A DNA stretch of 64,000 nucleotides from the NCBI RefSeq assembly GCF_018131005.1, contig NZ_JAFCJK010000001.1:806001-870000 (forward strand), given 5' to 3'. Source of the DNA: Bradyrhizobium lablabi. GTDB lineage: Bacteria > Pseudomonadota > Alphaproteobacteria > Rhizobiales > Xanthobacteraceae. Positions 48,206 through 56,591 of the stretch are shown one piece after another. The translations under genes were made by a program, and so were the position numbers. How positions within the stretch are numbered: position 1 is the first letter of the stretch; each line of letters begins with the position of its first letter. The notes under the pieces were generated by a model. That model was given only the letters and a program-made list of their open reading frames with translations. It did not search any database and had not been told where the DNA came from.

Positions 48206-49776
48206 TCTCCGCACTGACCCACATCGCGCGCCTCGCCCGCGCAGGTATTGTGTTTGCCCGCGAGGGCGTGTTCGGCGTCGTCGATCCCTCTCTGGTGCCG
48301 CCGCCCGGTCAGCTTGCTCTGAAGCTGGCGCGGCTGATCGAACGGCCCGGCGCCAGGTCCAGCCGGCGGCTATCCCGCGCGCTGACGCGCCTCGGCCCCG
48401 CCTACCTCAAGCTCGGACAATTTCTTGCAACCCGACCCGACGTCGTAGGGGTGATGGTGGCGCGCGATCTGGAAAGCTTGCAGGACCGGCTGCCCCCGTT
48501 TTCGCAAGCCGAGGCCGAGGCGGTGATTGCGCAATCGCTGGAACGGCCGTTGCCGGAGATCTTTGCGAGTCTGGGGCCGGCGGTCGCCGCGGCCTCGATC
48601 GCGCAGGTGCATCGCGGCGAGGTCGAGCGCGACGGCGTGCGTCACCAGGTTGCGGTGAAGGTGCTCCGGCCCAACGTCGCGGCGCGCTTTCGCCGCGATC
48701 TGAGCGACTTCTTCTTTGTCGCGCGCAATGCGGAGGCGCATTCCGCCGAGGCCCGGCGGCTGCGACTCGTCGAGGTCATCAACACGATGTCGCGCTCGGT
48801 CGCGATCGAGATGGATTTGCGGCTCGAAGCCGCTGCGCTCTCCGAGATGGCGGAGAACACGCAGGACGACCCGGACTTCCGCGTGCCGGCGGTCGACTGG
48901 GACCGCACCGCCCACAATGTGCTGACGATGGAATGGGTCGACGGCATCGCGCTGAACGACCATGCTCGGCTCTCGCAAGCGAAGGTCGACCTGCCCGATC
49001 TCGGTCGCAAGGTGATCCAGAGTTTTCTACGCCACGCGCTGCGCGACGGCTTCTTCCACGCCGACATGCATCCCGGCAACCTGTTCCTCGACGAGGCTGG
49101 CCGGCTGGTGGCGGTGGATTTCGGCATTATGGGCCGGCTCGGCCTGAAGGAGCGGCGCTTCCTCGCCGAAATCCTGCTGGGCTTCATCACGCGCGATTAC
49201 CGCAGGGTCGCCGAGGTGCATTTCGAGGCGGGCTATGTGCCGGGCCATCACTCGGTGGAGAATTTCGCGCAGGCCATCCGCGCCATCGGCGAACCGATCC
49301 ACAACCGCACCGCCGAAGAAATCTCGATGGCGAAGCTGTTGACCCTGCTGCTCGAAGTCACCGGCCTGTTCGACATGCAGACCCGGCCCGAGTTGATCCT
49401 GCTGCAGAAGACCATGGTGGTGGTCGAAGGCGTCGCGCGCGGCTTCGATCCCAAGCTCGATATCTGGAAGATCGCCGACCCGGTTGTGCGCGAATGGATC
49501 GCGCACAACCTCGGCCCGGTCGGTCGCATCCAGGGCGCGATGGCCGGCGCCGGCGAACTCAGCCGGGTGCTCGCCGGGCTGCCGGCAATCGCCTCACGCG
49601 CCGTTGCCGTGCTTGATAATCTGGAGAAAATGAGCCGGGAGGGCATCACGCTATCGCCGGAGACCATCGCCGCGATGGGCCGCACCGAAGGTCGCAAGAA
49701 CCGCTGGCGCACCGTGGCACTCTGGATCATCGCGGCGACCTTTATCGGGATTTTGGTCGCCATCCGGCAATTGTGA
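48202..49776 (+). CDS. ubiB: Ubiquinone biosynthesis ATPase/kinase-like protein UbiB
   Basis: A 524-residue atypical kinase-fold protein (ABC1/ADCK) needed for ubiquinone synthesis. The K-x-G-Q motif is [14 protein letters not shown]. The kinase-like HADMHPGN and VDFGIMGRL motifs are present. A C-terminal membrane segment ([17 protein letters not shown]) ends the protein. GTG at 48202 overlaps the ubiE stop. A normal alphaproteobacterial ubiE-ubiB pair. Confidence 0.95.
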   Translation: MISALTHIARLARAGIVFAREGVFGVVDPSLVPPPGQLALKLARLIERPGARSSRRLSRALTRLGPAYLKLGQFLATRPDVVGVMVARDLESLQDRLPPFSQAEAEAVIAQSLERPLPEIFASLGPAVAAASIAQVHRGEVERDGVRHQVAVKVLRPNVAARFRRDLSDFFFVARNAEAHSAEARRLRLVEVINTMSRSVAIEMDLRLEAAALSEMAENTQDDPDFRVPAVDWDRTAHNVLTMEWVDGIALNDHARLSQAKVDLPDLGRKVIQSFLRHALRDGFFHADMHPGNLFLDEAGRLVAVDFGIMGRLGLKERRFLAEILLGFITRDYRRVAEVHFEAGYVPGHHSVENFAQAIRAIGEPIHNRTAEEISMAKLLTLLLEVTGLFDMQTRPELILLQKTMVVVEGVARGFDPKLDIWKIADPVVREWIAHNLGPVGRIQGAMAGAGELSRVLAGLPAIASRAVAVLDNLEKMSREGITLSPETIAAMGRTEGRKNRWRTVALWIIAATFIGILVAIRQL

Positions 49777-49828
49777 TTACAATGATGGCAGATCATGCTA
49801 GCATTGATGGCATATGCCGGAGGCGCCC
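49777..49828 (+). promoter_or_regulatory. Operator-like repeats ahead of coaBC
   Basis: TGATGGCA occurs twice (49783-49790 and 49805-49812), 22 bp apart, about two helical turns. Between them lies the perfect palindrome ATGCTAGCAT (49795-49804). The whole gap between ubiB and coaBC is only 52 bp, and the repeats end just before the GGAGG ribosome site (49819-49823). Ribbon-helix-helix proteins bind such spaced repeats, and the next gene encodes one. Confidence 0.5.
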
Positions 49829-51256
49829 ATGGCCAGCCTGACCATCCGAAAGCTCGACGACGCCATCAAGTCCTATCTGCGGCTCCGCTCGGCCAAGAAC
49901 GGGCGCTCAGTCGAGGAAGAGGTCCGGGTGATCCTGCGGGAGTATTGTGAGGGCAGGCCGGTGCCTGCCGCCACTGCATCGGCCCCGTTACTCGCGCCGG
50001 CTGACCGGCCTGCCGCGCAGCCCATAGATGTTGGCAAACAGGCAAGCGTCACCCTGATCATCGGAGGCGGCATTGCTGCCTACAAGGCGCTGGACCTGAT
50101 CCGGCGGCTAAAGGAGCGGCACATCGACGTCCGCTGCGTGCTCACCAAGGCGGCCCAGCAATTCGTCACGCCGCTCGCAGCCAGCGCGCTGTCGCACGAA
50201 CGCGTCTACACGGATCTGTTCGACCCCGTCAGCGAATTCGACGCCGGGCACATTCGTCTGGCGCGTGAATGCGATCTGATCGTGGTGGCGCCGGCGACCG
50301 CCGACCTGATGGCGAAGATGGCGCAAGGCCATGCCGACGATCTCGCCAGCGCTATCCTCCTCGCCGCCGACAAGCAGATCCTGCTCGCACCGGCGATGAA
50401 CCCGCTGATGTGGAACAATCCGGCCACCCGCCGCAACGTGCTGCAGCTCCGGCGCGACGGCATCCATATGATCGGGCCCGCTGCCGGCGAAATGGCGGAA
50501 GCCGGTGAAGCCGGCATCGGGCGGATGTCCGAGGCGATTGAAATCGCGGCCGCCGCCGTCGATATCCTGCGTCCGCCACGCCCGCGTCCGCTTGCCGGGA
50601 AGCGCGTGCTCATCACGGCGGGGCCAACGCATGAGCCAATCGATCCTGTGCGCTACATCGCCAACCGCTCGTCCGGCAAGCAGGGCTATGCCATCGCCGC
50701 CGCAGCCCAGACCGCGGGCGCCGACGTCACGCTGGTTACCGGCCCGGTTGATCTGCGCGATCCCGCGGGTGTCACAGTGATCCGGGTGGAATCGGCGCGC
50801 GATATGCTGCATCGGGTTGAAGCCGCGTTACCGGCCGATATCGCGATCTTCGCAGCGGCCGTTGCCGACTGGCGCGTCGCCAGTGAAGGCGCGCAGAAGC
50901 TGAAAAAGACCGCCGCCGGCATGCCGCCTCTGCAGCTCGTCGAAAACCCCGACATTCTGGCCACGATCTCGAAGCTGAAAGACAAACGCCCGCCGTTGGT
51001 GATCGGCTTTGCCGCCGAGACCGAGCACCTGATCGACAATGCCAAGGCCAAGTTGGCGCGCAAGGGCTGCGACTGGATCATCGCGAACGACGTCTCGCCG
51101 GCCACCGGCGTGATGGGCGGGGATCGCAATGCGGTTCATCTGCTGTCGCGCGACGGCAACGACGTCAATGTCGATTCCTGGCCTGTCATGACCAAGGAAG
51201 AAGTTGCGACCGAGCTGGTGTCGCGGATCGCAAAGGTCGTGGGGACCAGCTCGTGA
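49829..51256 (+). CDS. coaBC: CoaBC with an N-terminal FitA-like ribbon-helix-helix domain
   Basis: A 475-residue bifunctional phosphopantothenate-cysteine ligase / phosphopantothenoylcysteine decarboxylase for coenzyme A synthesis. CoaC is at about 73-245: FMN-loop GGGIAAYK, His141 in [16 protein letters not shown] at 188-195. CoaB follows from about 255 ([21 protein letters not shown], cut here; Lys in AQKLKK). The first 42 residues, [20 protein letters not shown] then [19 protein letters not shown], closely match FitA-type antitoxins. An Ala/Pro-rich linker (43-72) joins them. ATG at 49829 has GGAGG five bases upstream; ATG at 49814 is an alternative. Overlaps dut (GTGA). No FitB-like PIN toxin gene is adjacent. 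Confidence 0.9.
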   Translation: MASLTIRKLDDAIKSYLRLRSAKNGRSVEEEVRVILREYCEGRPVPAATASAPLLAPADRPAAQPIDVGKQASVTLIIGGGIAAYKALDLIRRLKERHIDVRCVLTKAAQQFVTPLAASALSHERVYTDLFDPVSEFDAGHIRLARECDLIVVAPATADLMAKMAQGHADDLASAILLAADKQILLAPAMNPLMWNNPATRRNVLQLRRDGIHMIGPAAGEMAEAGEAGIGRMSEAIEIAAAAVDILRPPRPRPLAGKRVLITAGPTHEPIDPVRYIANRSSGKQGYAIAAAAQTAGADVTLVTGPVDLRDPAGVTVIRVESARDMLHRVEAALPADIAIFAAAVADWRVASEGAQKLKKTAAGMPPLQLVENPDILATISKLKDKRPPLVIGFAAETEHLIDNAKAKLARKGCDWIIANDVSPATGVMGGDRNAVHLLSRDGNDVNVDSWPVMTKEEVATELVSRIAKVVGTSS

Positions 51257-51711
51257 GCGCCGAGATCAAGGTCGAAGTCCGCAAGCTGCCGCATGGCGAA
51301 GGCCTTGCATTGCCGGCATACCAGACCACTGATGCAGCCGGCCTCGACCTGCTGGCGGCGGTGCCGGCGGAGGCGCCGCTGATCCTGCCACCCGGGAAAT
51401 ACGCGATGGTGCCGACCGGGCTCACGATCGCGCTGCCTGCCGGCTTCGAGGCGCAGGTCCGCCCACGCTCCGGCCTTGCCGCCAAGCACGGCGTCACCGT
51501 GCTGAACGCGCCCGGCACGATCGACGCCGACTATCGCGGCGAAATCAACGTGCTCTTGATCAATCATGGCGATACACCGTTCCCGATCCAGCGCGGCGAG
51601 CGCATCGCGCAAATGGTGATCGCGCCCATCACCCGGGCGGAACTGGTTCCGGTCATCTCGCTCTCTGCGACCGAACGCGGTAGCGGCGGCTTCGGCTCGA
51701 CCGGGCGCTGA
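51253..51711 (+). CDS. dut: dUTP diphosphatase
   Basis: A 152-residue trimeric dUTPase that hydrolyses dUTP to dUMP and pyrophosphate. The five motifs are visible: [33 protein letters not shown] and [13 protein letters not shown] at 51253 overlaps the coaBC stop. The coaBC-dut order is common in proteobacteria. Confidence 0.96.
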   Translation: MSAEIKVEVRKLPHGEGLALPAYQTTDAAGLDLLAAVPAEAPLILPPGKYAMVPTGLTIALPAGFEAQVRPRSGLAAKHGVTVLNAPGTIDADYRGEINVLLINHGDTPFPIQRGERIAQMVIAPITRAELVPVISLSATERGSGGFGSTGR

Positions 51712-51985
51712 CGAAAACCGCACCAACACGAGCAGTTCGAATAAAATTCGCGCGATCAGGTGCTCGCGCGCCCGCATTTTTTCACAGCCGATTCCGCGTT
51801 CACGGTCTGGACTCTTACTCGCCGACTCCCGTTGGGACTATTCTCTTTTGATTCGAGCCCGGCGGGGGGTCTTCGCCGGACTCCATTGTCTTGCTTGGGC
51901 ATGATTGCGCCGGAAAGCCGGTATCCTTTTGGCGGGGGCCGCCGGTCCGGATCATGCTCGGGAGTTGTGCGTTCTGGGGCAAACC
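51712..51985 (+). promoter_or_regulatory. divL upstream region with a cluster of GANTC sites
   Basis: Within this 274-bp gap GANTC, the CcrM methylation site, occurs at 51790, 51810, 51824, 51850 and 51879, five times in 94 bp. The right part (51898-51959) is a dispersed palindromic element. No gene is seen. The divL promoter should lie here; no convincing -35/-10 pair was assigned. Confidence 0.6.
51898..51959. repeat. Dispersed palindromic element, copy 5
   Basis: GGGCATGAT (51898-51906) and ATCATGCTC (51951-51959) are near-perfect arms around a GC-rich inner hairpin with GCCGG/CCGGC units. It lies 26 bases before the chosen divL start. Confidence 0.7.
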
Positions 51986-54496
51986 ATGTCGGGCGTAGTC
52001 GCGGCGATGCGTCGAACCCTGCTGTCATGCACCTCACTGGCGCGCGACGGCATGATCGGGCTTGCCATCGCGGCACTGCTGCCGGCCGCTCCGGCGTTCG
52101 CTTCCGATCTGACCCTGTCCCGGGTGATCTCCGTTCTGTTCGGTTTCAATCACGAGGAGGTCGCGGCTCTGGCGACGTCACTGGCGCTCGTCGGCTTTTC
52201 GGTCGTCGCCGCGATCCTGTTGATGCGCACCCGCGTGCGCGCAACCGGAAACGAGGCGCGGCTGCGCTCCGAGATATCGGACCTCCAGGCGCAATCCGAC
52301 CGCCTGCGCGCGCTGCTTTTCGCCGAGCCGCAGGTCTTGATCTCCTGGGCCGCCGGCGACGACCGGCCGCAGATCAGCGGAGACATCTCGCTCGTGATGT
52401 CGCAGGAGAGCTCCCCGCAGCGCATCCTCGCCTTCGGAACCTGGCTGCCGCCCGAGCCGGCGCTGCAGATGGATCACGCGGTCGACGCGTTGCGCGAAAA
52501 GGGCGAGGCCTTCCTGCTCAATCTCTCGACGTCGGCGGGCCGCGCCATCGAGGCGATGGGGCGCGCGATCGGCGGCCGAGCCATCGTGCGGATTCGCGAG
52601 CTCAGCGGGCTACGCCGCGAGCTCGCCGAAGCCAACCTGCGCCACAAGGCGCTGATGGAGGAGACCGAGCTGCTTCGCGACTTCGCGGCGGCCGCGCCAT
52701 GGCCGATCTGGGCCAAGAGCGCTCAAGGCAATCTGCGCTATGCCAACGCGGCCTATGTCCACGCGACCGAGGGCGCAAGCGTTGCTGATGCGCTCCATCG
52801 TAACCTCGAACTGCTCGAAAGCGACCAGCGCACCGAACTGATCCGCTCGCTGAACGACAATGCGAGCTATGCCGCCCGCCTGCCGATCGTGGTCAGCGGC
52901 GAGCGGCGGATTTACGACGTGCAGGCGCTCAGGCTTAGCGGCGGCAGCGCCGGCATCGCGATCGACGCCAGCGAGGCAGCGGCGCTGCGTGCGGCAATGA
53001 CGCGGATGGTCGAAGCCCACCGGCGCACCCTCGACCAATTGTCCTCGGGCGTCGCGGTTTTCGACGCCGACCGCCGCCTTGCCTTTTACAATGAATCCTA
53101 CCGGCGGCTGTGGGGTCTCGACCAGTCCTTCCTCGACAGCAACCCGGATGATTCCAGTATTCTCGACCGCCTGCGCGCCAACCGCAAGCTGCCGGAGCAG
53201 CCGGATTTCCGCGCCTGGAAGGCCAAGCTGCACGAGGCCTATCGCGCGGTCGAATCCGAGACCTATACCTGGTTCCTGCCGGACGGCCGAGCGGTCAGCG
53301 TCGTCACCACGCCAAACCTCGAAGGCGGCGTCACCTATCTGTTCGACAACGTCACCGAGAGCCTCGACCTCGCGCGCCGGTTCGACGGCCTGACGCGGGT
53401 ACAGCGCGAAACCCTCGACAACCTCGGCGAGGCAGTCGCGGTGTTCGGCAGCAACGGCCGCGCCCGCCTGTCCAATCCGGCCTTCGCGAAGCTATGGAAG
53501 CTTCCACCCGACGCGCTGCACGAGGAGCCGCATATCGAGACCGTGGAGGCGATGTGCAAACCGCTCTACGATGACGCATTGACGTGGCGAACCCTGCGCG
53601 AATCCATCACCGCAATCGAGAACCGCGCCCAGGTCGCGCTCAAGCTGGAGCGCAAGGATGGCAGCGTGCTCGACTGCATGACCATTCCACTGCCGGACGG
53701 CGCGACGCTCCTGACCTTCCAGGACATCACCGACACCGAGAATGTCGAGCGCGCCCTGCGCGAGCGTAACGAGGCGCTCGAGGCCGCAGACCAGATAAAG
53801 GTGGACTTCGTCCACCACGTTTCCTACGAGCTGCGTGCACCGCTCACCACCATCATCGGCTTCGCGCACTTCCTCAGCGATCCCTCGACCGGCCCGCTGA
53901 CGCCGAAGCAGGCCGAATATCTCGACTACGTCACCAAATCGACCAACGCGCTGCTCGCGCTGACCAACAACATCCTGGATCTCGCCACCATCGATGCCGG
54001 TGCGATGAAGCTCGAGCTTGGCCCGGTCAATATCGGCAAGGCGATCGAGGCCGCCGCCGAAGGCATCCAGGACCGGCTCGCCACCGATCGCATCGCACTC
54101 AAGGTCAATATCGAACCTGACATCGGCGGCTTCATCGGTGACGAGCGGCGCGTCGTGCAGGTGCTCTACAACCTGCTTGCCAATGCGGTCGGCTTCTCGC
54201 CGCACGATGCCACCGTCACGATCAGCGCGCGCCGGAACGCGCACAGTGTGGTGTTCGCGGTCACCGACTCCGGCCCCGGCATTCCGCCTGAAATGCGCGA
54301 CAAGGTCTTCAACTGGTTCGAGAGTCACTCCCATGGCTCCCGGCACCGCGGCGCCGGACTAGGCCTGTCGCTGGTGCGCTCCTTTGTCGAATTGCATGGC
54401 GGCCGGGTGCGTGTCGATTCGACCGTCGGCAAGGGCACGACCGTGACCTGCGATTTCCCGACCGACCAGACCGCACATCGCAACGCCGCCGAATGA
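51986..54496 (+). CDS. divL: DivL-like PAS-domain (pseudo)histidine kinase
   Basis: An 836-residue membrane-anchored sensor. Two N-terminal hydrophobic segments lie at about 20-40 and 55-75, PAS-like domains at about 330-580 (e.g. LDQLSSGVAVFDADRRLAFY, LGEAVAVFGSNGRARLS), then a dimerisation box and an ATPase domain (N-box NLLANAV, DSGPGIP, GAGLGLSLV). In the phospho-acceptor box the His is replaced by Tyr614: HHVSYELRAPLTTI. That substitution defines DivL, which in Caulobacter steers CckA-CtrA control of the cell cycle. Start at 51986 is approximate. Overlaps tsaE-amgK by four bases. Confidence 0.85.
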   Translation: MSGVVAAMRRTLLSCTSLARDGMIGLAIAALLPAAPAFASDLTLSRVISVLFGFNHEEVAALATSLALVGFSVVAAILLMRTRVRATGNEARLRSEISDLQAQSDRLRALLFAEPQVLISWAAGDDRPQISGDISLVMSQESSPQRILAFGTWLPPEPALQMDHAVDALREKGEAFLLNLSTSAGRAIEAMGRAIGGRAIVRIRELSGLRRELAEANLRHKALMEETELLRDFAAAAPWPIWAKSAQGNLRYANAAYVHATEGASVADALHRNLELLESDQRTELIRSLNDNASYAARLPIVVSGERRIYDVQALRLSGGSAGIAIDASEAAALRAAMTRMVEAHRRTLDQLSSGVAVFDADRRLAFYNESYRRLWGLDQSFLDSNPDDSSILDRLRANRKLPEQPDFRAWKAKLHEAYRAVESETYTWFLPDGRAVSVVTTPNLEGGVTYLFDNVTESLDLARRFDGLTRVQRETLDNLGEAVAVFGSNGRARLSNPAFAKLWKLPPDALHEEPHIETVEAMCKPLYDDALTWRTLRESITAIENRAQVALKLERKDGSVLDCMTIPLPDGATLLTFQDITDTENVERALRERNEALEAADQIKVDFVHHVSYELRAPLTTIIGFAHFLSDPSTGPLTPKQAEYLDYVTKSTNALLALTNNILDLATIDAGAMKLELGPVNIGKAIEAAAEGIQDRLATDRIALKVNIEPDIGGFIGDERRVVQVLYNLLANAVGFSPHDATVTISARRNAHSVVFAVTDSGPGIPPEMRDKVFNWFESHSHGSRHRGAGLGLSLVRSFVELHGGRVRVDSTVGKGTTVTCDFPTDQTAHRNAAE

Positions 54497-56016
54497 TTGC
54501 GATCACCACATTCTCTGTGGCGCTCGCGAACGAAGCCGCGACAGCGGAGCTAATGGCTGATCTCGCGCTGCTGATCGGCGCCGGCGACGTGATCACGCTG
54601 TCCGGCGATCTCGGCGCCGGCAAGACCGCCGCCGCGCGTGCGCTGATCCGTCATCTTGCCGACGATGAGACGCTGGAAGTGCCAAGCCCGACATTTACGC
54701 TCGCGCAAAGCTACGAGCTGCCGCCGTTTCCGCTGGTTCACGCCGACCTCTACCGCATCAACGATGCGAGCGAGCTCGATGAGATCGAGCTGTCGCCGTT
54801 GCCCGAGGGAATCGTGGCGCTGATCGAGTGGCCGGAGCGCGCGCCCGACGCGCTGCCCGAGGACCGCATCGACATCGCCTTCAGCCATCGTCCTGCGCTG
54901 GGATCGACAGCGCGTGCGGCGGAGATTACCGGTCACGGGAAGGCCGCGGCAAAAGTCACACGGCTGAAGCTGCTGCGCCAGTTCCTGGATAACGCCGGCT
55001 ATATCGGCGCCAAGCGGCTGCGCATGCCGGGGGACGCCTCGACGCGTTCCTATGCGAGGTTGCGCACCGACGACGGCACCGCCATCCTGATGAACGCGCC
55101 GCGGCGGCCGGATGGTCCGGCGATCTACGACGGCAAATCCTACAGCGCTGCGGTGCATCTCGCCGAGGATGCCAGGCCGTTCGTCGCGATCGGAAATGGC
55201 CTGCGCGAGCACGGGTTTTCCGCGCCCGCGATCCGGCACACCGATCTCGAGGCCGGCTTCCTCATCACCGAGGATTTCGGCAGCGCCGGCGTGATCGAAG
55301 GCGATCCACCGCAGCCGATCGCCGAGCGCTATGAGGTTGCGATCGACATGCTGGCGGCGCTGCATCGCGAGGCGCTGCCGACCGCGCTGCCGCTGACGCC
55401 CGAGACAAGCTACGAGATGCCGGTGTTCGACATCGACGCCTGGCTGATCGAGATCGGGCTGATGCTCGAATGGTATTTGCCCGATCGCGGCGTCCAGCCG
55501 AGCGACCAGCTCCGCACCGAATTCTTCGCAATGTGGCGGACGCTTCTGGAGAAGCCGGCTGCGGCGACGCCGACCTGGGTGTTGCGCGACTTCCATTCGC
55601 CCAACATCATATGGCTCGCCGAGCGCACCGGAATCCAGCGCGTCGGCATCATCGATTTCCAGGATGCGCTGCTGGGCCCCGCGACCTACGACCTCGTGTC
55701 GCTGTTGCAGGATGCGCGGATCGACGTGCCCGAACAGCTCGAACTGTCGCTCCTGACCCGCTACATCAAGGCGCGGCGCATGACCGACGACGGCTTCGAT
55801 CCGGCCAATCTCGCCGAGCTCTACGCCATCATGTCGGCGCAGCGCAACACAAGGCTGCTCGGGACCTTCGCCCGGCTGAACCGGCGCGACGGCAAGCCGC
55901 AATACCTGAAACACCAGCCGCGGATCTGGACCTACCTCAATCGGTCGCTGGCCCACCCGGCGCTCGCGGAGTTCCGCCACTGGTATGCAGCCAACGTCCC
56001 GACTCCGGACCCGTAG
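54493..56016 (+). CDS. TsaE fused to an AmgK-like sugar kinase
   Basis: A 507-residue two-domain protein. Residues 1-150 are TsaE, the ATPase of the t6A37 tRNA complex (GDLGAGKTAAARALIRHL, SPTFTLAQSYEL, LYRI). Residues about 160-507 are an aminoglycoside-phosphotransferase fold of the AmgK type, which phosphorylates N-acetylmuramate and GlcNAc at the anomeric position in peptidoglycan recycling (RDFHSPNIIWL, GIIDFQDALLGP). murU, the next enzyme of that pathway, lies downstream. ATG at 54493 overlaps divL (ATGA). Confidence 0.9.
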   Translation: MIAITTFSVALANEAATAELMADLALLIGAGDVITLSGDLGAGKTAAARALIRHLADDETLEVPSPTFTLAQSYELPPFPLVHADLYRINDASELDEIELSPLPEGIVALIEWPERAPDALPEDRIDIAFSHRPALGSTARAAEITGHGKAAAKVTRLKLLRQFLDNAGYIGAKRLRMPGDASTRSYARLRTDDGTAILMNAPRRPDGPAIYDGKSYSAAVHLAEDARPFVAIGNGLREHGFSAPAIRHTDLEAGFLITEDFGSAGVIEGDPPQPIAERYEVAIDMLAALHREALPTALPLTPETSYEMPVFDIDAWLIEIGLMLEWYLPDRGVQPSDQLRTEFFAMWRTLLEKPAAATPTWVLRDFHSPNIIWLAERTGIQRVGIIDFQDALLGPATYDLVSLLQDARIDVPEQLELSLLTRYIKARRMTDDGFDPANLAELYAIMSAQRNTRLLGTFARLNRRDGKPQYLKHQPRIWTYLNRSLAHPALAEFRHWYAANVPTPDP

Positions 56017-56107
56017 GTTTTTACCGGTTGTTAGCCCTCGACCGCCTACGCTGACGGAGGCCGTGCTCCGTCTACTGGAGCGGCCGGATCCGGAGCAGGA
56101 CCACGGG

Positions 56108-56428
56108 ATGGCGGCGGAGCGGCGCAAGGGCGATCGGGTGACATTCGAGCGCGGTATCGCGGCTCATATGATGGGCATCGATGGCACCTGGCGCCGCGAT
56201 TGCGTCATGGAAGACGTGTCCGAGACCGGTGCCAAGCTCACCGTCGACGGATCGGTCGAGGGGCTGCACCTGAAAGAGTTTTTCCTTCTGCTGTCGTCTA
56301 CAGGACTGGCCTACCGGCGGTGCGAGCTGGCCTGGGTCAATGGCGATCAGATCGGCGTCAATTTCCTGAGACCGGGCGACAAGAAAAAGAAAATGGCCAA
56401 GCGCGGCTCTCAGGCCGCGGACGCCTAA
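56108..56428 (+). CDS. PilZ domain protein (c-di-GMP binding)
   Basis: A 106-residue single PilZ domain. Both c-di-GMP motifs are intact: R-x3-R in ERRKGDRVTF and D-x-S-x2-G in EDVSETGAKL. ATG at 56108 is chosen; GTG at 56062 would add 15 residues. It lies between the tsaE-amgK fusion and murU, reading the same way. Its partner protein is unknown, but it could bring c-di-GMP control to envelope or cell-cycle functions encoded around it. Confidence 0.85.
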   Translation: MAAERRKGDRVTFERGIAAHMMGIDGTWRRDCVMEDVSETGAKLTVDGSVEGLHLKEFFLLLSSTGLAYRRCELAWVNGDQIGVNFLRPGDKKKKMAKRGSQAADA

Positions 56429-56430
56429 GG

Positions 56431-56478
56431 CGCGATTCCGAAAAGTGGAGACCGGTTTTCCGACAAGATCACGTTCAA
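56431..56478. repeat. Dispersed palindromic element, copy 6
   Basis: Reads CGCGATTCCGAAAAGTGGAG ... ACCGGTTTTCCGACAAGATCACGTTCAAA, a truncated copy of the element whose best example is at 39391-39439. It starts two bases after the PilZ stop codon. Confidence 0.75.
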
Positions 56479-56493
56479 ACCAAGAGGTTCTTG

Positions 56494-56536
56494 CGCCATA
56501 GTCGTCTTACGGCCGTCATGTCCGATGACTATGGCG
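56494..56536. other. 13-bp inverted repeat before murU
   Basis: CGCCATAGTCGTC (56494-56506) pairs with GATGACTATGGCG (56524-56536) with one G-T pair and a 17-base loop. It is followed by TCTGACTTATG, without a T-run, so a weak terminator or an operator for murU. Confidence 0.55.
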
Positions 56537-56591
56537 TCTGACTTATGTGCCTGCCGAATCGCCGTGATATGATTGCGGGTGCAGGAAGATA

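Noticed and set aside
49829..49970. A separate antitoxin gene preceding coaBC
   Set aside because: The frame continues without a stop through the linker into CoaC, and there is no second ribosome site or start at the CoaC boundary, so a fusion is the simpler reading.
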